Counted from the stretch's first letter, positions 7,796 through 16,115 are shown. The stretch is DNA of 64,000 nucleotides from Prevotella sp. (GCA_017449025.1 JAFSKJ010000108.1:1-64000); one strand, 5' to 3'. Notes: a model not told the origin generated them from the sequence alone. Made by a program: numbers and translations.

Positions 7796-10708
7796 TCATT
7801 TCTTCATGGGTTGTTTGTTTAACCGATACACGATATGCAGGAGGGCGTAGCGGGGAGTGACGTTGTTCCACGTCTCGGTACGGCCTTGGGCGTTGATGGT
7901 ACGGCGGATGTTGGAGAGGTTGCCGAGGAGGTCGAAGCCGTCGAGCATACAGATGAGGTTGCCGTGGAGAAAACGCTTAGAGAGGCGGGCGTTCCAAACA
8001 AGCTCGTTGGTGTTCATGGCATGGTCGGCGTAACCTCGACGGGAGTACATGGTGAGGTCGGTGGCAAGCTGTAGGCTCCACGGCAGTTCGACTTGAGCGG
8101 TGAGGCCGTAATCGAAGTCGAGGACGTTGATGGTCTCAAAGTCCGTGCGGTCGCTGGCGGAGTGCTGGTAGTGGACGTTGCCAATACCCTTGACTTGTAG
8201 TTTGGCGTTTGGCCGGTAGGTCAAGCTGAGTACCTCGTTTGCATAATAGGAGCCGACGATGCTGCGTGAGGGGGCTGCGGGCTTGGTGCTAATGAGATCA
8301 ACACTGCGATAGTAGTCAAAGGCGGTCTTCGTGGAGAGCGACAGATGGCGGCTGTGGTCGAGCGGGGTGTTATATCCGCCGCCAAGGTGGGCATCCCAGT
8401 TGCCGTTGACGTTCTGCGGGGTGACGGTGCGGATGCCCGTCTGCTTGTCGTAGAGGGTGGCCATGGCGATGCTCCGCGGCGCAAGGTTGACGGAGCCAGA
8501 GACGTTCCATAAACGCTCGCCAGAAAGGACGCGGCGATAGGAGGTGCCGAGATGGTATCGCTGCGGGTTCTTCAATTGTGGATTACTCAGCACGATGCGC
8601 AAGGGGTCGCTGTCATCGCGGATGTTGAGCAGATAGGTCATGCCGGGAGCAGTGATGCGGGTGTTGAAATTGACCTCAAACACCTTTTTCTGGTCGCGAG
8701 TGAAAAACCGCCAGTCGCCGTCGGTCTGGACGAATGCCATGCTGCGATGGAAAAGGGTATCAAGCTGTCCGCGATCATAATCTAATTGGTTGCGCTCGAA
8801 GCGGACTTCGACATTGCCGCGGAACTGACGAATCAGATTCCACGAGTGGCAGCGGGAACTGTTGTAGTCATAGCCGAAGCGGAGGCGGTGGATGTCATCG
8901 GTGTACTCGGCTTGGTTGCTGTTGTCTGTGTCGAGCGTTCTGTAAAGGTCGTCGGCAGACGGGAGCGTACCCAGTTCACCATCGAAGCCCTCCAGCAGAT
9001 GCAGCAGATAGAGCGAGCGATTGGTCTCTCTGTTGGCGTGGGAATAGATGTAGTCGGTGGAGAGTTGCAGGCATCCGATTTCTGTTCTTCGTGCGCCGAT
9101 GCTGCCGCCGTAGTTCAGGTTGCGGTTTGTGTTCAGGTCGTAGCGGTTGCGGCGGTCGGTGGTTATGCTGCTGCTTGGATAGTCAAGCTGATAGTGGTCG
9201 TAGGCGTGGCGTTTCTCATCGCTGTAGCCGATGTTGCCGGAAGTGTTGAAGACGAAGCGATTGTTGTGGGGAATACGGAAGACGGCATTGGCATCAACGC
9301 CCGTGTTCAGACTATGACCGTTGCCCTTGGCTTGTGAGATTGTCCTGTTCAGGGCATGGCGCAGTAGCAGAGAACCAGTGTTGGGAGCCATGATGCTGTC
9401 AATCCATGCCTTGCCCCATTGCTCGGACATGTTCTCGTCGAAGACAGCCGAGGCCGATTCGCCGCGGCTGTGCTGACGGCTGTAGCTGATGTCGGGTCGC
9501 AGGCCGAGATAGCTGAGCACCTTGTCCCTGCGATAGAGGTTGAACTCGTGGTTGGTGCTCACCTTGAAGTTATCGGCGTGTCGCTTGCTGTAGGCTCGTC
9601 CGTAGGTGTTGCCACCTGTAAGGAAGTTCTCGCTGGTCGTATGCTGCTCGGCGTCATCCTCGGTGTAGCTGGTGCGCACGTTGCCGCTCGTAGTCCAGCG
9701 CCCTTCTTTCTCATCGATGTTGTAATCGAAGCCAGCATCATAGACGGAGCGGATGCCCGTTGCCTGACGCAGGGGAGTCCAGTCGCCGTTCTGACCGGGC
9801 TTGCGGTCGTCGCTCACGTTGTTGGCATTGGCAAAGAACGACAGACGCGAGTTTGGCGTGAAGCGCAGGGCGAACAGTCGGCCAAGGAACCGGTCGTCGG
9901 TTCCCGCGCCCGCTTCGGCGTTGGCAATCCATCCGATGCTGTATTCCTTCTTCAGCTGCACGTCCATCACGAACTCCTTGTTACCGTCGTCGGGCAGTCC
10001 GGCCATGCGCAGTTGCTCGCTGCTACGGTCGTAGGCTTTCACCTTCTTCACCATGTACGACGGCAGATTGTCGAGCATCAGCCGACGGTCTTTGTTGAAG
10101 AAATCCTTGCCGTTCAGCAGCAGGGCATCGACGTGCTTGCCGTTCACTTCGATGTCGCCGCCGCTTTTCAGTTCCACGCCTGGCAACTGCTGGATGAGGG
10201 CGTCGAGCATGGAGCCTTCGGCCAACTCGAAAGCGTCGGCATTGTAAACGAGCGTGTCACCGTTGACGTAGAACTTTACCTTCGTGGCCTTCACCACCAC
10301 CTCGCCCAGCGTCACGTTGCGCTCCTTCTGCATATAGAAAGGTTTGTCTATTAGGTCCACGGTTTCCTCGTCTTTGTAGAAGCGTTCCACCTCGAACATC
10401 TGTTCTGTAGTCTCGTAGCCGTCCTTCCGCATACGCAAGATGTAACGGCCTGGACGTTTGATGTGGAACATGACAAACGAGGCGGGCTTGTTGTTGCTGT
10501 CGCCTGTGACCGTGCGAAGCGTATCAACGAGCGTGCTGTCGGCTGCCCACATCAGTTCACATTCGACGTCGAACACGGGCTGACTCGTAAGCATGTCAGC
10601 AACTCTTCCGATGACTCTCACGGAGTCGCGTGGCTGATTCTTCTCTTGCGCTTCTGCCGTCAATGCGGTGAGGGCGAGGATGATGGTGATGATGTTTTTT
10701 CTGTTCAT
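7796..10708 (-). CDS. Outer-membrane beta-barrel protein with carboxypeptidase-like N-domain (PF14905-type)
   Basis: A 970-residue paralogue of the barrel at 3756-6554. Its signal peptide is MNRKNIITIILALTALTAEA. The regulatory beta-sandwich spans about 28-125 (RVADMLTSQPVFDVECEL..), a plug-like section carries GDTLVYNADAFELAEGSML and VNGKHVDALLLNGKDFF, and a barrel of many strands ends in YALLHIVYRLNKQPMKK. The first 54 nt match the paralogue at 50 positions, while the rest is much more diverged. Its ATG overlaps the TGA of the upstream cyclic-nucleotide-binding gene (ATGA), which points to translational coupling. It likely acts in the outer membrane on an unknown substrate. Confidence 0.85.
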   Translation of the reverse strand: MNRKNIITIILALTALTAEAQEKNQPRDSVRVIGRVADMLTSQPVFDVECELMWAADSTLVDTLRTVTGDSNNKPASFVMFHIKRPGRYILRMRKDGYETTEQMFEVERFYKDEETVDLIDKPFYMQKERNVTLGEVVVKATKVKFYVNGDTLVYNADAFELAEGSMLDALIQQLPGVELKSGGDIEVNGKHVDALLLNGKDFFNKDRRLMLDNLPSYMVKKVKAYDRSSEQLRMAGLPDDGNKEFVMDVQLKKEYSIGWIANAEAGAGTDDRFLGRLFALRFTPNSRLSFFANANNVSDDRKPGQNGDWTPLRQATGIRSVYDAGFDYNIDEKEGRWTTSGNVRTSYTEDDAEQHTTSENFLTGGNTYGRAYSKRHADNFKVSTNHEFNLYRRDKVLSYLGLRPDISYSRQHSRGESASAVFDENMSEQWGKAWIDSIMAPNTGSLLLRHALNRTISQAKGNGHSLNTGVDANAVFRIPHNNRFVFNTSGNIGYSDEKRHAYDHYQLDYPSSSITTDRRNRYDLNTNRNLNYGGSIGARRTEIGCLQLSTDYIYSHANRETNRSLYLLHLLEGFDGELGTLPSADDLYRTLDTDNSNQAEYTDDIHRLRFGYDYNSSRCHSWNLIRQFRGNVEVRFERNQLDYDRGQLDTLFHRSMAFVQTDGDWRFFTRDQKKVFEVNFNTRITAPGMTYLLNIRDDSDPLRIVLSNPQLKNPQRYHLGTSYRRVLSGERLWNVSGSVNLAPRSIAMATLYDKQTGIRTVTPQNVNGNWDAHLGGGYNTPLDHSRHLSLSTKTAFDYYRSVDLISTKPAAPSRSIVGSYYANEVLSLTYRPNAKLQVKGIGNVHYQHSASDRTDFETINVLDFDYGLTAQVELPWSLQLATDLTMYSRRGYADHAMNTNELVWNARLSKRFLHGNLICMLDGFDLLGNLSNIRRTINAQGRTETWNNVTPRYALLHIVYRLNKQPMKK

Positions 10709-11145
10709 AATATGTGATTGTTTTTGAAATAAAAGTTATAGATGTGTGACTTGACTTGCTCTAAGCGGTAGGCCATGTAGTCGCGGCCCATCCGCTCCGC
10801 CGCCTGGCTCTGGCGGTAGTGCTCATTGAGGTCTGCACCATCGACGACATAGACGGTGCTGGACTTGTCGGCGCGGATGGTGACGGGAGCGGCATCGCCA
10901 TCGAGACAGTACGGATAGCAGCCCACAAGGTCGCCAGCAGCTACGGTCTCGACCGTGCTCTCGTCACCCTCGTAGTTACGGACAAGGTAATGGAAACTGC
11001 CGCTCTCAATGTAACCAAAGCGGCTGGCGGCGGCTCCCTCGGCCTCGAAGATGTCGCCATGCGAGAAGTGCATAGCCCGACCATGGTGCAGACAGTAGTC
11101 GCGCAGATAGGCCAGGGCCTCAGAATAATGTTCTTTTTGTTTCAT
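10705..11145 (-). CDS. Crp/Fnr-like cyclic-nucleotide-binding domain protein lacking the HTH domain
   Basis: This 146-residue protein covers only the cNMP-binding beta-roll and the start of the dimer helix of Crp/Fnr regulators (ESGSFHYLVRN, AAGDLVGCYPYCLDGDAAP, RADKSSTVYVV). Compared with the full-length relative at 12329-12928, it stops where the winged-helix domain should begin (YRLEQVKSHIYNFYFKNNHIL). Its stop overlaps the start of the barrel gene. It could be a ligand-sensing protein that works without DNA binding, a dominant-negative partner of the nearby full-length regulator, or a gene truncated by the insertion of the barrel gene behind it. Confidence 0.75.
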   Translation of the reverse strand: MKQKEHYSEALAYLRDYCLHHGRAMHFSHGDIFEAEGAAASRFGYIESGSFHYLVRNYEGDESTVETVAAGDLVGCYPYCLDGDAAPVTIRADKSSTVYVVDGADLNEHYRQSQAAERMGRDYMAYRLEQVKSHIYNFYFKNNHIL

Positions 11146-11320
11146 ACGCTCATGTTTTTTCAGTTTTTTGCCTACAAAGATTGTGCAAACCGAGAGCAGA
11201 AGAACGTGTTCTTATGCCGAGGTGCAGCCAATCTTCGCAATCTTTCGATTGCAAAACAACAAAAAAAAGCGTAAAAAACAACTCGGCGAAGCCCGAAAAC
11301 AGGTCGCCGAGGATGCAACT

Positions 11321-11336
11321 CTAAAACTAGTTTTAG
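11321..11336. promoter_or_regulatory. Perfect 16-bp palindrome, possible operator
   Basis: CTAAAACTAGTTTTAG is a perfect palindrome in the gap upstream of the leftward Crp-like gene (starts 11145). Its distance of about 180 bp from the gene and its AT-rich flanks would fit a regulator binding site. Nothing else identifies the binding protein. Confidence 0.4.
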
Positions 11337-11424
11337 AAATTCGCGGTTAAGTGAGTGCCAAAGTGAGTTTGTTCACGGTTTGGCCGAGTGTGAGCGAATT
11401 ATGCAAATTAGGGGTTAAGTGTGC

Positions 11425-11448
11425 AAAAAAAGTGTCCTCACACTTTTT
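11425..11448 (-). terminator. Intrinsic terminator of GNAT gene
   Basis: On the minus strand AAAAAGTGT-GAGG-ACACTTTTT forms a 9-bp stem with a 4-nt loop, and the T-run continues to 11425. The hairpin overlaps the TGA stop of the GNAT gene at 11438-11440. Confidence 0.75.
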
Positions 11449-12046
11449 CGTTGTTATAGTTGATGAGGTCGAAGAACATCAGGCGTGTTTCCAGTTTGGC
11501 GGGCGGCTCACCTTCGCGGTCACGAATGTTGCGATACTTCTTTTCTTGCTCTTCGGTAGCGAAGAAGAGTTTCAGACCGGAATGCTCGTAGAACTGAATC
11601 AGCCCTGGCTCGTTGTAGGCATCGACAATGAGGAAACGGCAGCCGGACTTGTTGCTCTCGCTGCTGAACCACGCCTTCACATAGTCAATAATCTGACGGC
11701 CAAGGTGCAGGTGCTGATAGCGACGGTCAACACCAAGACGACCGAGCAGCACGGCAGGGAAGTTCTGGCCAGACTTTTCCGTGTCAACCTCAGCACCAAT
11801 GACATCGCGCCGCCGCCACGAAATATGACGGGTGAAGATGCTGGCATTGGCCACGGTGATGGCACCCACGATACGTTCTGGTGTTCCGTCGCAGAAAAAG
11901 TAGGTTTTGCCAAACATCTGCCTTTGGTTGCGCTCCACATCATAGTGGAAGAAATTGTTAATGTCCTCGCGTCCGCAATCGAAACGTTCGATGCAATCAG
12001 CGGGGACATCACCCAAAGGAAGACGCAGACAGTCGTAGATGTTCAT
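11438..12046 (-). CDS. GNAT family N-acetyltransferase, TacT-like toxin candidate
   Basis: A GNAT protein of 202 residues with a TacT-like N-terminus (RFDCGREDINNFF, residues 21-33). Motif A reads LGRLGVDRRYQHLHLGRQII (101-120), motif B has FYEHSGL (152-158), and the C-terminus carries TRLMFFD as in the GNAT at 167-679. It starts 5 nt after the stop of a 59-residue gene that resembles the partner of the first GNAT. A strong hairpin terminator overlaps its stop, so the pair forms a self-contained unit. Acetylation of charged tRNA is a family-based guess, and autoregulation by the small partner would be expected for such a module. Confidence 0.85.
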   Translation of the reverse strand: MNIYDCLRLPLGDVPADCIERFDCGREDINNFFHYDVERNQRQMFGKTYFFCDGTPERIVGAITVANASIFTRHISWRRRDVIGAEVDTEKSGQNFPAVLLGRLGVDRRYQHLHLGRQIIDYVKAWFSSESNKSGCRFLIVDAYNEPGLIQFYEHSGLKLFFATEEQEKKYRNIRDREGEPPAKLETRLMFFDLINYNNEKV

Positions 12047-12051
12047 ACTGC

Positions 12052-12231
12052 TTACTTCTTCAAGCTTTCGTAATACTTGCGTGTATTCTCCTCCACGCGG
12101 CGCACCATCTCGAATGCCTCGGGATTGTACTGCGATCCGCGCATATACTTCTCGTTGTATTCGGCCTCACGCTCGAAACGCTCTGCCACTTCGCCCGTCA
12201 GTACGGGGACGTGTGAAATTGCCAATGCCAT
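12052..12231 (-). CDS. Small PVLxGE-motif protein, antitoxin-like
   Basis: A 59-residue gene that starts at the ATG at 12231 and reads MALAISHVPVLTGEVAERF, then charged helices (EREAEYNEKYMRG, FEMVRRVEENTRKYYESLKK). The PVLxGExAxxF core matches the small protein before the first GNAT (2-163). It is not a ribbon-helix-helix protein, the usual antitoxin partner of TacT enzymes, so it would represent a different partner type. A -7 box TAATTTTG lies 31 nt upstream. The antitoxin role is inferred from gene order and size only. Confidence 0.7.
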   Translation of the reverse strand: MALAISHVPVLTGEVAERFEREAEYNEKYMRGSQYNPEAFEMVRRVEENTRKYYESLKK

Positions 12232-12261
12232 AGTTCTTTTCTCCTATTCTTTTTACGGCTG

Positions 12262-12269
12262 CAAAATTA
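12262..12269 (-). promoter_or_regulatory. Promoter -7 box for the PVL-GNAT cassette
   Basis: TAATTTTG on the minus strand matches the Bacteroidetes -7 consensus TAnnTTTG, followed by GC. No clear TTG is present at -33. Confidence 0.5.
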
Positions 12270-12328
12270 CTACTTTATTTTGAATTATCGCATAATTGAA
12301 GCGTTAAAAGTGCGAAAAGCTCTTATTC

Positions 12329-12928
12329 TTACCCTTTTTCTTGCCCGAAGGTTAACTCTTTGCGAATCTTGCTCAGGTAGATGGGCGTGATGTTGAGGAA
12401 CGAGGCGATGTCCTTCAGCGAGAGCATCTGCACCACCTGCGGACAGCGGTCGATGAGCCGACGGTAGCGACTGCGGGCGGTGTAGCGGTAGTGGTCGAGG
12501 TCGCGGCAATAGACCATCTTGAACAGGTTCTTGAGTATCTTCACGTCCATCTTCGCCATCTTCGGGTCGTTGTCTATCAGGGCCTGCAGCTCCTGTCCGC
12601 TGATGACGCGCACCTCGCACGGCATGTCCGCCTCGATGCTCACCTCCGACACGTCGCCGTCGAGGCAATAGGGGAAATCCGCCACGAACTCGCCCTCGAA
12701 GGCGAAGCCCGTGCAGTAGTCCTTGCCCTCCTCGTCGTTATGCACCATGTACTTGAAGCATCCGCGCTCCACGAACGCCACCCACTGCGCCGGCTCGCCC
12801 GCCTCTTCCAGCGTCTTGCCCCGCAGAAACGTCCTCTTCTCCCCATGCTCCATGCAATACTGCCGCAGGACCTCCAGATCCAGTCCCTCCTTGTAGGTGT
12901 TAAAGTGCTTGTTTGGTTGGTGTGTCAT
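12329..12928 (-). CDS. Crp/Fnr family transcriptional regulator
   Basis: A 199-residue regulator. The N-terminal two thirds form a cNMP-binding beta-roll (KTLEEAGEPAQWVAFVERGCFKY.., FEGEFVADFPYCLDGDVSEVS), followed by a dimerisation helix and a C-terminal winged helix with LSLKDIASFLNITPIYLSKI (about 169-188). It lacks the Cys cluster of Fnr, so it probably senses a small molecule. The 146-residue protein at 10705-11145 shares the YCLDGD segment and looks like a version of this protein without the HTH. The neighbouring barrel/GLPGLI cluster is a plausible target, which is inference. Confidence 0.85.
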   Translation of the reverse strand: MTHQPNKHFNTYKEGLDLEVLRQYCMEHGEKRTFLRGKTLEEAGEPAQWVAFVERGCFKYMVHNDEEGKDYCTGFAFEGEFVADFPYCLDGDVSEVSIEADMPCEVRVISGQELQALIDNDPKMAKMDVKILKNLFKMVYCRDLDHYRYTARSRYRRLIDRCPQVVQMLSLKDIASFLNITPIYLSKIRKELTFGQEKG

Positions 12929-12957
12929 AATGAACCTGTTTCGTTAATTTGTGGGTG

Positions 12958-12965
12958 CAAAGGTA
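12958..12965 (-). promoter_or_regulatory. Promoter -7 box of Crp/Fnr gene
   Basis: TACCTTTG on the minus strand, followed by CACC, lies 30 nt before the start of the regulator. It matches TAnnTTTG; no good -33 element is seen. Confidence 0.6.
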
Positions 12966-13079
12966 GTGAATTTTGCCAAGAAAACGTTTCTTTTTGTTAT
13001 AAGTAAGGCTTACTTTAGGCAAAATTTGCTTAAATTACGCGCGAAATGGTAAATAAATGAGATAGGTGAATGGAATTCA

Positions 13080-14018
13080 ATGCCATTAGATGTACGTCTT
13101 TACGCTATGCGGTTATTCATTGGTTGTGAGGACGGCCTTTATGAAAGTATAATATCGCAAGATGAAAAATCTAAAGTTTCTTCTGGTAGTATAGACAAAG
13201 TATTTGACTCAAAGGTGGTATCGGTGAATGCTCGATATGGAACTATTGCCATTTCTGCAGATGGAGAGGGATTGTTTTATTCTAATATCGGTGAATCTGA
13301 ATTGCATGTAAGAATTGACGAAAGGCCTAAGGTTGGCGGCTCTTCATTGCGTACGGATTGGAAAGACGTAGATTTATTAAGTTATGATGCAGAAAGTAGG
13401 TTTCAATATATTCATAACGAATCTCAACGAGCAGGTAAGAATACCCCTAGTTATTATACTCTACGAAGAGGAGGAGAATATAGGCAAATAGTGAACTTTG
13501 CAATACAGGTGGATGAAATGGATCCATTGCTTGAAGAACTTGACATAAAGGATGACAATATTAGTTATTGCTTCAATAGCGGTTCTTCTGCATTTTTGAA
13601 GTTGAAGGATGGAACATTCTTTACAACAGATTTCAAACAAAGATCGGCTGGAACTTATAAACGAATAATCAAGGAAGATAAAGGATGCAAAAAAATTATG
13701 TCTTCTGTCGTTATACCTAATGGCTGCGTTCTGAGATATTATAATCGTATTGTCCTATATAAGAATAATGAATCTTTGTTATTGTACAACGGCTCAACAT
13801 ATGGTGTGAGATCATACATTAACTCTAACCAATTTCGAAGCCTAGTAACTATTAATACAGAGGACTCTATTGGAATCTACACAACAGAGTCGTTCGAGCC
13901 TACATCTATCCAACAAGAAGACATGAGTCAATATGGCAGGGTTAGATATAGTAACATATTTAGATTAAAGAAAAAATCTGGAGATGGCGGTAGGAATGAA
14001 ATGGATCTTCCATTTTAA
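13080..14018 (+). CDS. Orphan protein of unknown function, AT-rich gene
   Basis: A 312-residue protein with no signal peptide or membrane segment. It consists of short beta-strand-like repeats (GCEDGLYESII, ARYGTIAISADGEGLFY, GSSAFLKLKDGTFFTTD, GIYTTESF) that suggest a beta-propeller-like fold. I do not recognise the family. Its base composition and codon use are clearly more AT-rich than the flanking genes, a sign of recent transfer. The ATG at 13107 (MRLFIGCEDG) is an alternative start. A BspA-like gene missing its 5' end begins 120 nt downstream, so the island that carries this gene may have cut that gene. Confidence 0.6.
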   Translation: MPLDVRLYAMRLFIGCEDGLYESIISQDEKSKVSSGSIDKVFDSKVVSVNARYGTIAISADGEGLFYSNIGESELHVRIDERPKVGGSSLRTDWKDVDLLSYDAESRFQYIHNESQRAGKNTPSYYTLRRGGEYRQIVNFAIQVDEMDPLLEELDIKDDNISYCFNSGSSAFLKLKDGTFFTTDFKQRSAGTYKRIIKEDKGCKKIMSSVVIPNGCVLRYYNRIVLYKNNESLLLYNGSTYGVRSYINSNQFRSLVTINTEDSIGIYTTESFEPTSIQQEDMSQYGRVRYSNIFRLKKKSGDGGRNEMDLPF

Positions 14019-14137
14019 TCCGCTATCAACTTCTTTATGCAGCTTAACGGAAGTTAAATATGTTAAATATTCATCTTTTCCTTCTTCTATAGAATCCAAG
14101 TCATCACTTTTCTACCGTTTAACATACAAGTCTCTAA

Positions 14138-15052
14138 TATAGAGCAATTTGCAAATACTCAGGCTGCAGCGGCCTAACTACCGTCATCATCCCCAACTCA
14201 GTGACGAGCATCGGAAGCTGGGCTTTCTCTGGTTGCAGCGGCCTGACTGAGGTTAGGTCTTTTATAGTGGAGCCTTTTTACATTAATACCTATGTTTTTC
14301 CGAATGCTTCACAGGCCACGCTCTACGTTCCCATAGGTACGAAGGAGAAGTATGAGGCGACGGACGGCTGGAAGGAGTTCAAGGAAATCGTTGAGATGGA
14401 ACTGGAATCGACAAGCACAGGAGCATCAGACTACAGCAATAGTGATGAAATCAACGAGAACACGAACCTGGATGGCAACGTCATTGGAAATGTGCTATAT
14501 AATATTGCCCCCTCGGACGGCGGCTACAACAAGAGTGAGGGCTGCATTGAGGTGAAGAAGTCTGTAGGCGACGATGACATGGATGCCATTGCGGGCAAGG
14601 ATCTGTCAGACGACGCACTGAAGTGCTTCACGGGTCTCATCTTCAAGGTGAACAAAGGCAAGGGCACGGTGACGGTGAACGGCGATACCACGGGCGGCAT
14701 GACGCTTAAGGTGAAGATCGGCAACGCCCAGCCTATGGCGAAGGCATTAGACGGTAAGCAGAAGGCAACGTTCCAATATAACGTGAGCGAACCCACCTAC
14801 GTTTATATCTATGCCGGCAATAGCGGTGCAGCCTCAGCACGCGGAGCAGCAGAGGAGCCGAGCCTGAAGATCTACGGCATAGAGTGGAAACAGGATGCGG
14901 GTACACCGACGGGCATCGATAGCCTCCCTGGGACGCCCAGCGCCTCTCCAAAGGCTGAGGGGAATGTGTACACCCTCAGCGGTCAGCGCGTAGATGCACA
15001 GCCTAAGAAGAAGGGCGTGTATATCCGCGACGGAAAGAAGTTTGTGAGGTAA
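14138..15052 (+). pseudogene. BspA-like leucine-rich repeat protein, 5'-truncated, with Prevotella-type C-terminal tail
   Basis: The frame is open from 14138 with no ATG near its start. It reads CSGLTTVIIPNSVTSIGSWA, one complete and one partial BspA/LRR_5 repeat, then the closing YVPIGTKEKYEATDGWKEF. A beta-rich domain follows and then NVYTLSGQRVDAQPKKKGVY, the C-terminal tail typical of Prevotella surface proteins. Intact relatives carry a signal peptide and several repeats; both are missing here. A stop at 14135-14137 and a shift to AT-rich sequence mark the break. A GTG at 14201 gives a 283-codon frame, but the product would have no export signal, so I call it a remnant. Confidence 0.7.
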
Positions 15053-15084
15053 TCTATTGGAAGATGATGCCGTAGGCATCAGAT

Positions 15085-15277
15085 AGGGGTAGCCAGCCAT
15101 ACATCTGTGCCGTAGGTACGGCGAAATGGCTGGGAAGGCGGTGATGGTAATGGGCGTGCCGTAGGTACGCGACAATCCGCGCGCTTTGTCGCGTACCTAA
15201 AGGCACACATTTTCCTTGCACCTTCATACCAGCCATTTCGCCATACCTACGGCATGGCTGTATGGCTGGTTACCCCT
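15085..15277. repeat. Nested palindromic element, about 190 bp
   Basis: Arms of 49 bp (15085-15133 and 15229-15277) are inverted copies matching at 44 positions. Inside lies a perfect 14-bp stem (15162-15175 with 15186-15199) around a 10-nt loop. The motif GCCGTAGGTACG or close variants occurs several times. No gene is seen in this 387-bp gap (15053-15439). It could be a non-autonomous mobile element, a repeat family or a structured RNA, and it doubles as a barrier between the BspA remnant and the convergent phosphatase gene. Confidence 0.8.
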
Positions 15278-15439
15278 ATCATGCCCCTCTGGGGCATTCC
15301 CACCTTACCGCGCGTACGAGATGCACAGATAAGTTGGGGGCAGTCGTTTTTTCGGTGCGTGACTGCGCGCTATTTAGACAGTATGCATCGGAATTATCGA
15401 CTGACCCGAAATAACCCCCATGCTCCTACTCGATTGCCG

Positions 15440-16093
15440 TCATGTGGCCACGGCGAGCAAGTCCTCTGGGGAGGATGCGAAGACGGTAGCTCCGCGCTGG
15501 GCGAGGAACTGGCGACTGCGGAAGCCCCAGAGAACACTTATGCAGGGAAGGTGGGCGTTTCGGGCAGTTAGTATGTCGACATCGCTGTCGCCAACGTATA
15601 CTGCTGTGCTGGGACTGGCGTTGAGGAGTTGCAGTGCCTGGTTGACTGTGTCGGGTGCTGGTTTCTTGCGTATGCCCTGTGCCTCGTTTTCTCCTATGGC
15701 CACGTCGACGGTGGTGGGGAAGAAGTGCTGGCAGAGCTGCTTGGTGACGGTGTGGGTCTTGTTGCTGACCACTGCGACGTGGCATCCGTTTTCCTTGAGG
15801 GTGGCGAGGAGTGGGAGTATGCCGGGGTAGGGCTTGGTGGTGTCGAGGTAGTGGTTGCGGTAGTGCTGGGTGAAGTCGTTGAGGGCTTTGTGGAATTGTG
15901 GGTTGCTGGTTCCTTGTGGCACTGCGCGCTCGATGAGTGTGCGTATGCCGTTGCCTACGAGGTGTCTGACGTGGTTGACGGAATGCTCTGGCATTCCGTT
16001 GGTGCGCATGGCGTGGTTGACTGATGCGGCGAGGTCGCGGAGTGTGTCGAGGAGTGTGCCGTCGAGGTCGAAAATCCAGGTGCTGTATTTCAT
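15440..16093 (-). CDS. HAD-family hydrolase, phosphoglycolate phosphatase-like
   Basis: A cytoplasmic HAD phosphatase of 217 residues with all four motifs: FDLDGTLLDT (8-17, nucleophile and acid Asp), VVSNKTH (motif II), KKPAPDT (motif III Lys) and VGDSDVDILTA (motif IV). The cap helices between motifs I and II are of the Gph type. It probably removes phosphate from 2-phosphoglycolate or a sugar phosphate; the substrate cannot be told from sequence. It follows malQ by 80 nt of inverted-repeat sequence and may be read from the same transcript. Confidence 0.85.
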   Translation of the reverse strand: MKYSTWIFDLDGTLLDTLRDLAASVNHAMRTNGMPEHSVNHVRHLVGNGIRTLIERAVPQGTSNPQFHKALNDFTQHYRNHYLDTTKPYPGILPLLATLKENGCHVAVVSNKTHTVTKQLCQHFFPTTVDVAIGENEAQGIRKKPAPDTVNQALQLLNASPSTAVYVGDSDVDILTARNAHLPCISVLWGFRSRQFLAQRGATVFASSPEDLLAVAT

Positions 16094-16115
16094 AATTCAC
16101 AATTCAAAATTCATG

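Noticed and set aside
14019..14137. tRNA or attachment site at the AT-rich island boundary
   Set aside because: No cloverleaf, no T-loop consensus and no direct repeats at the two ends of the island were seen.
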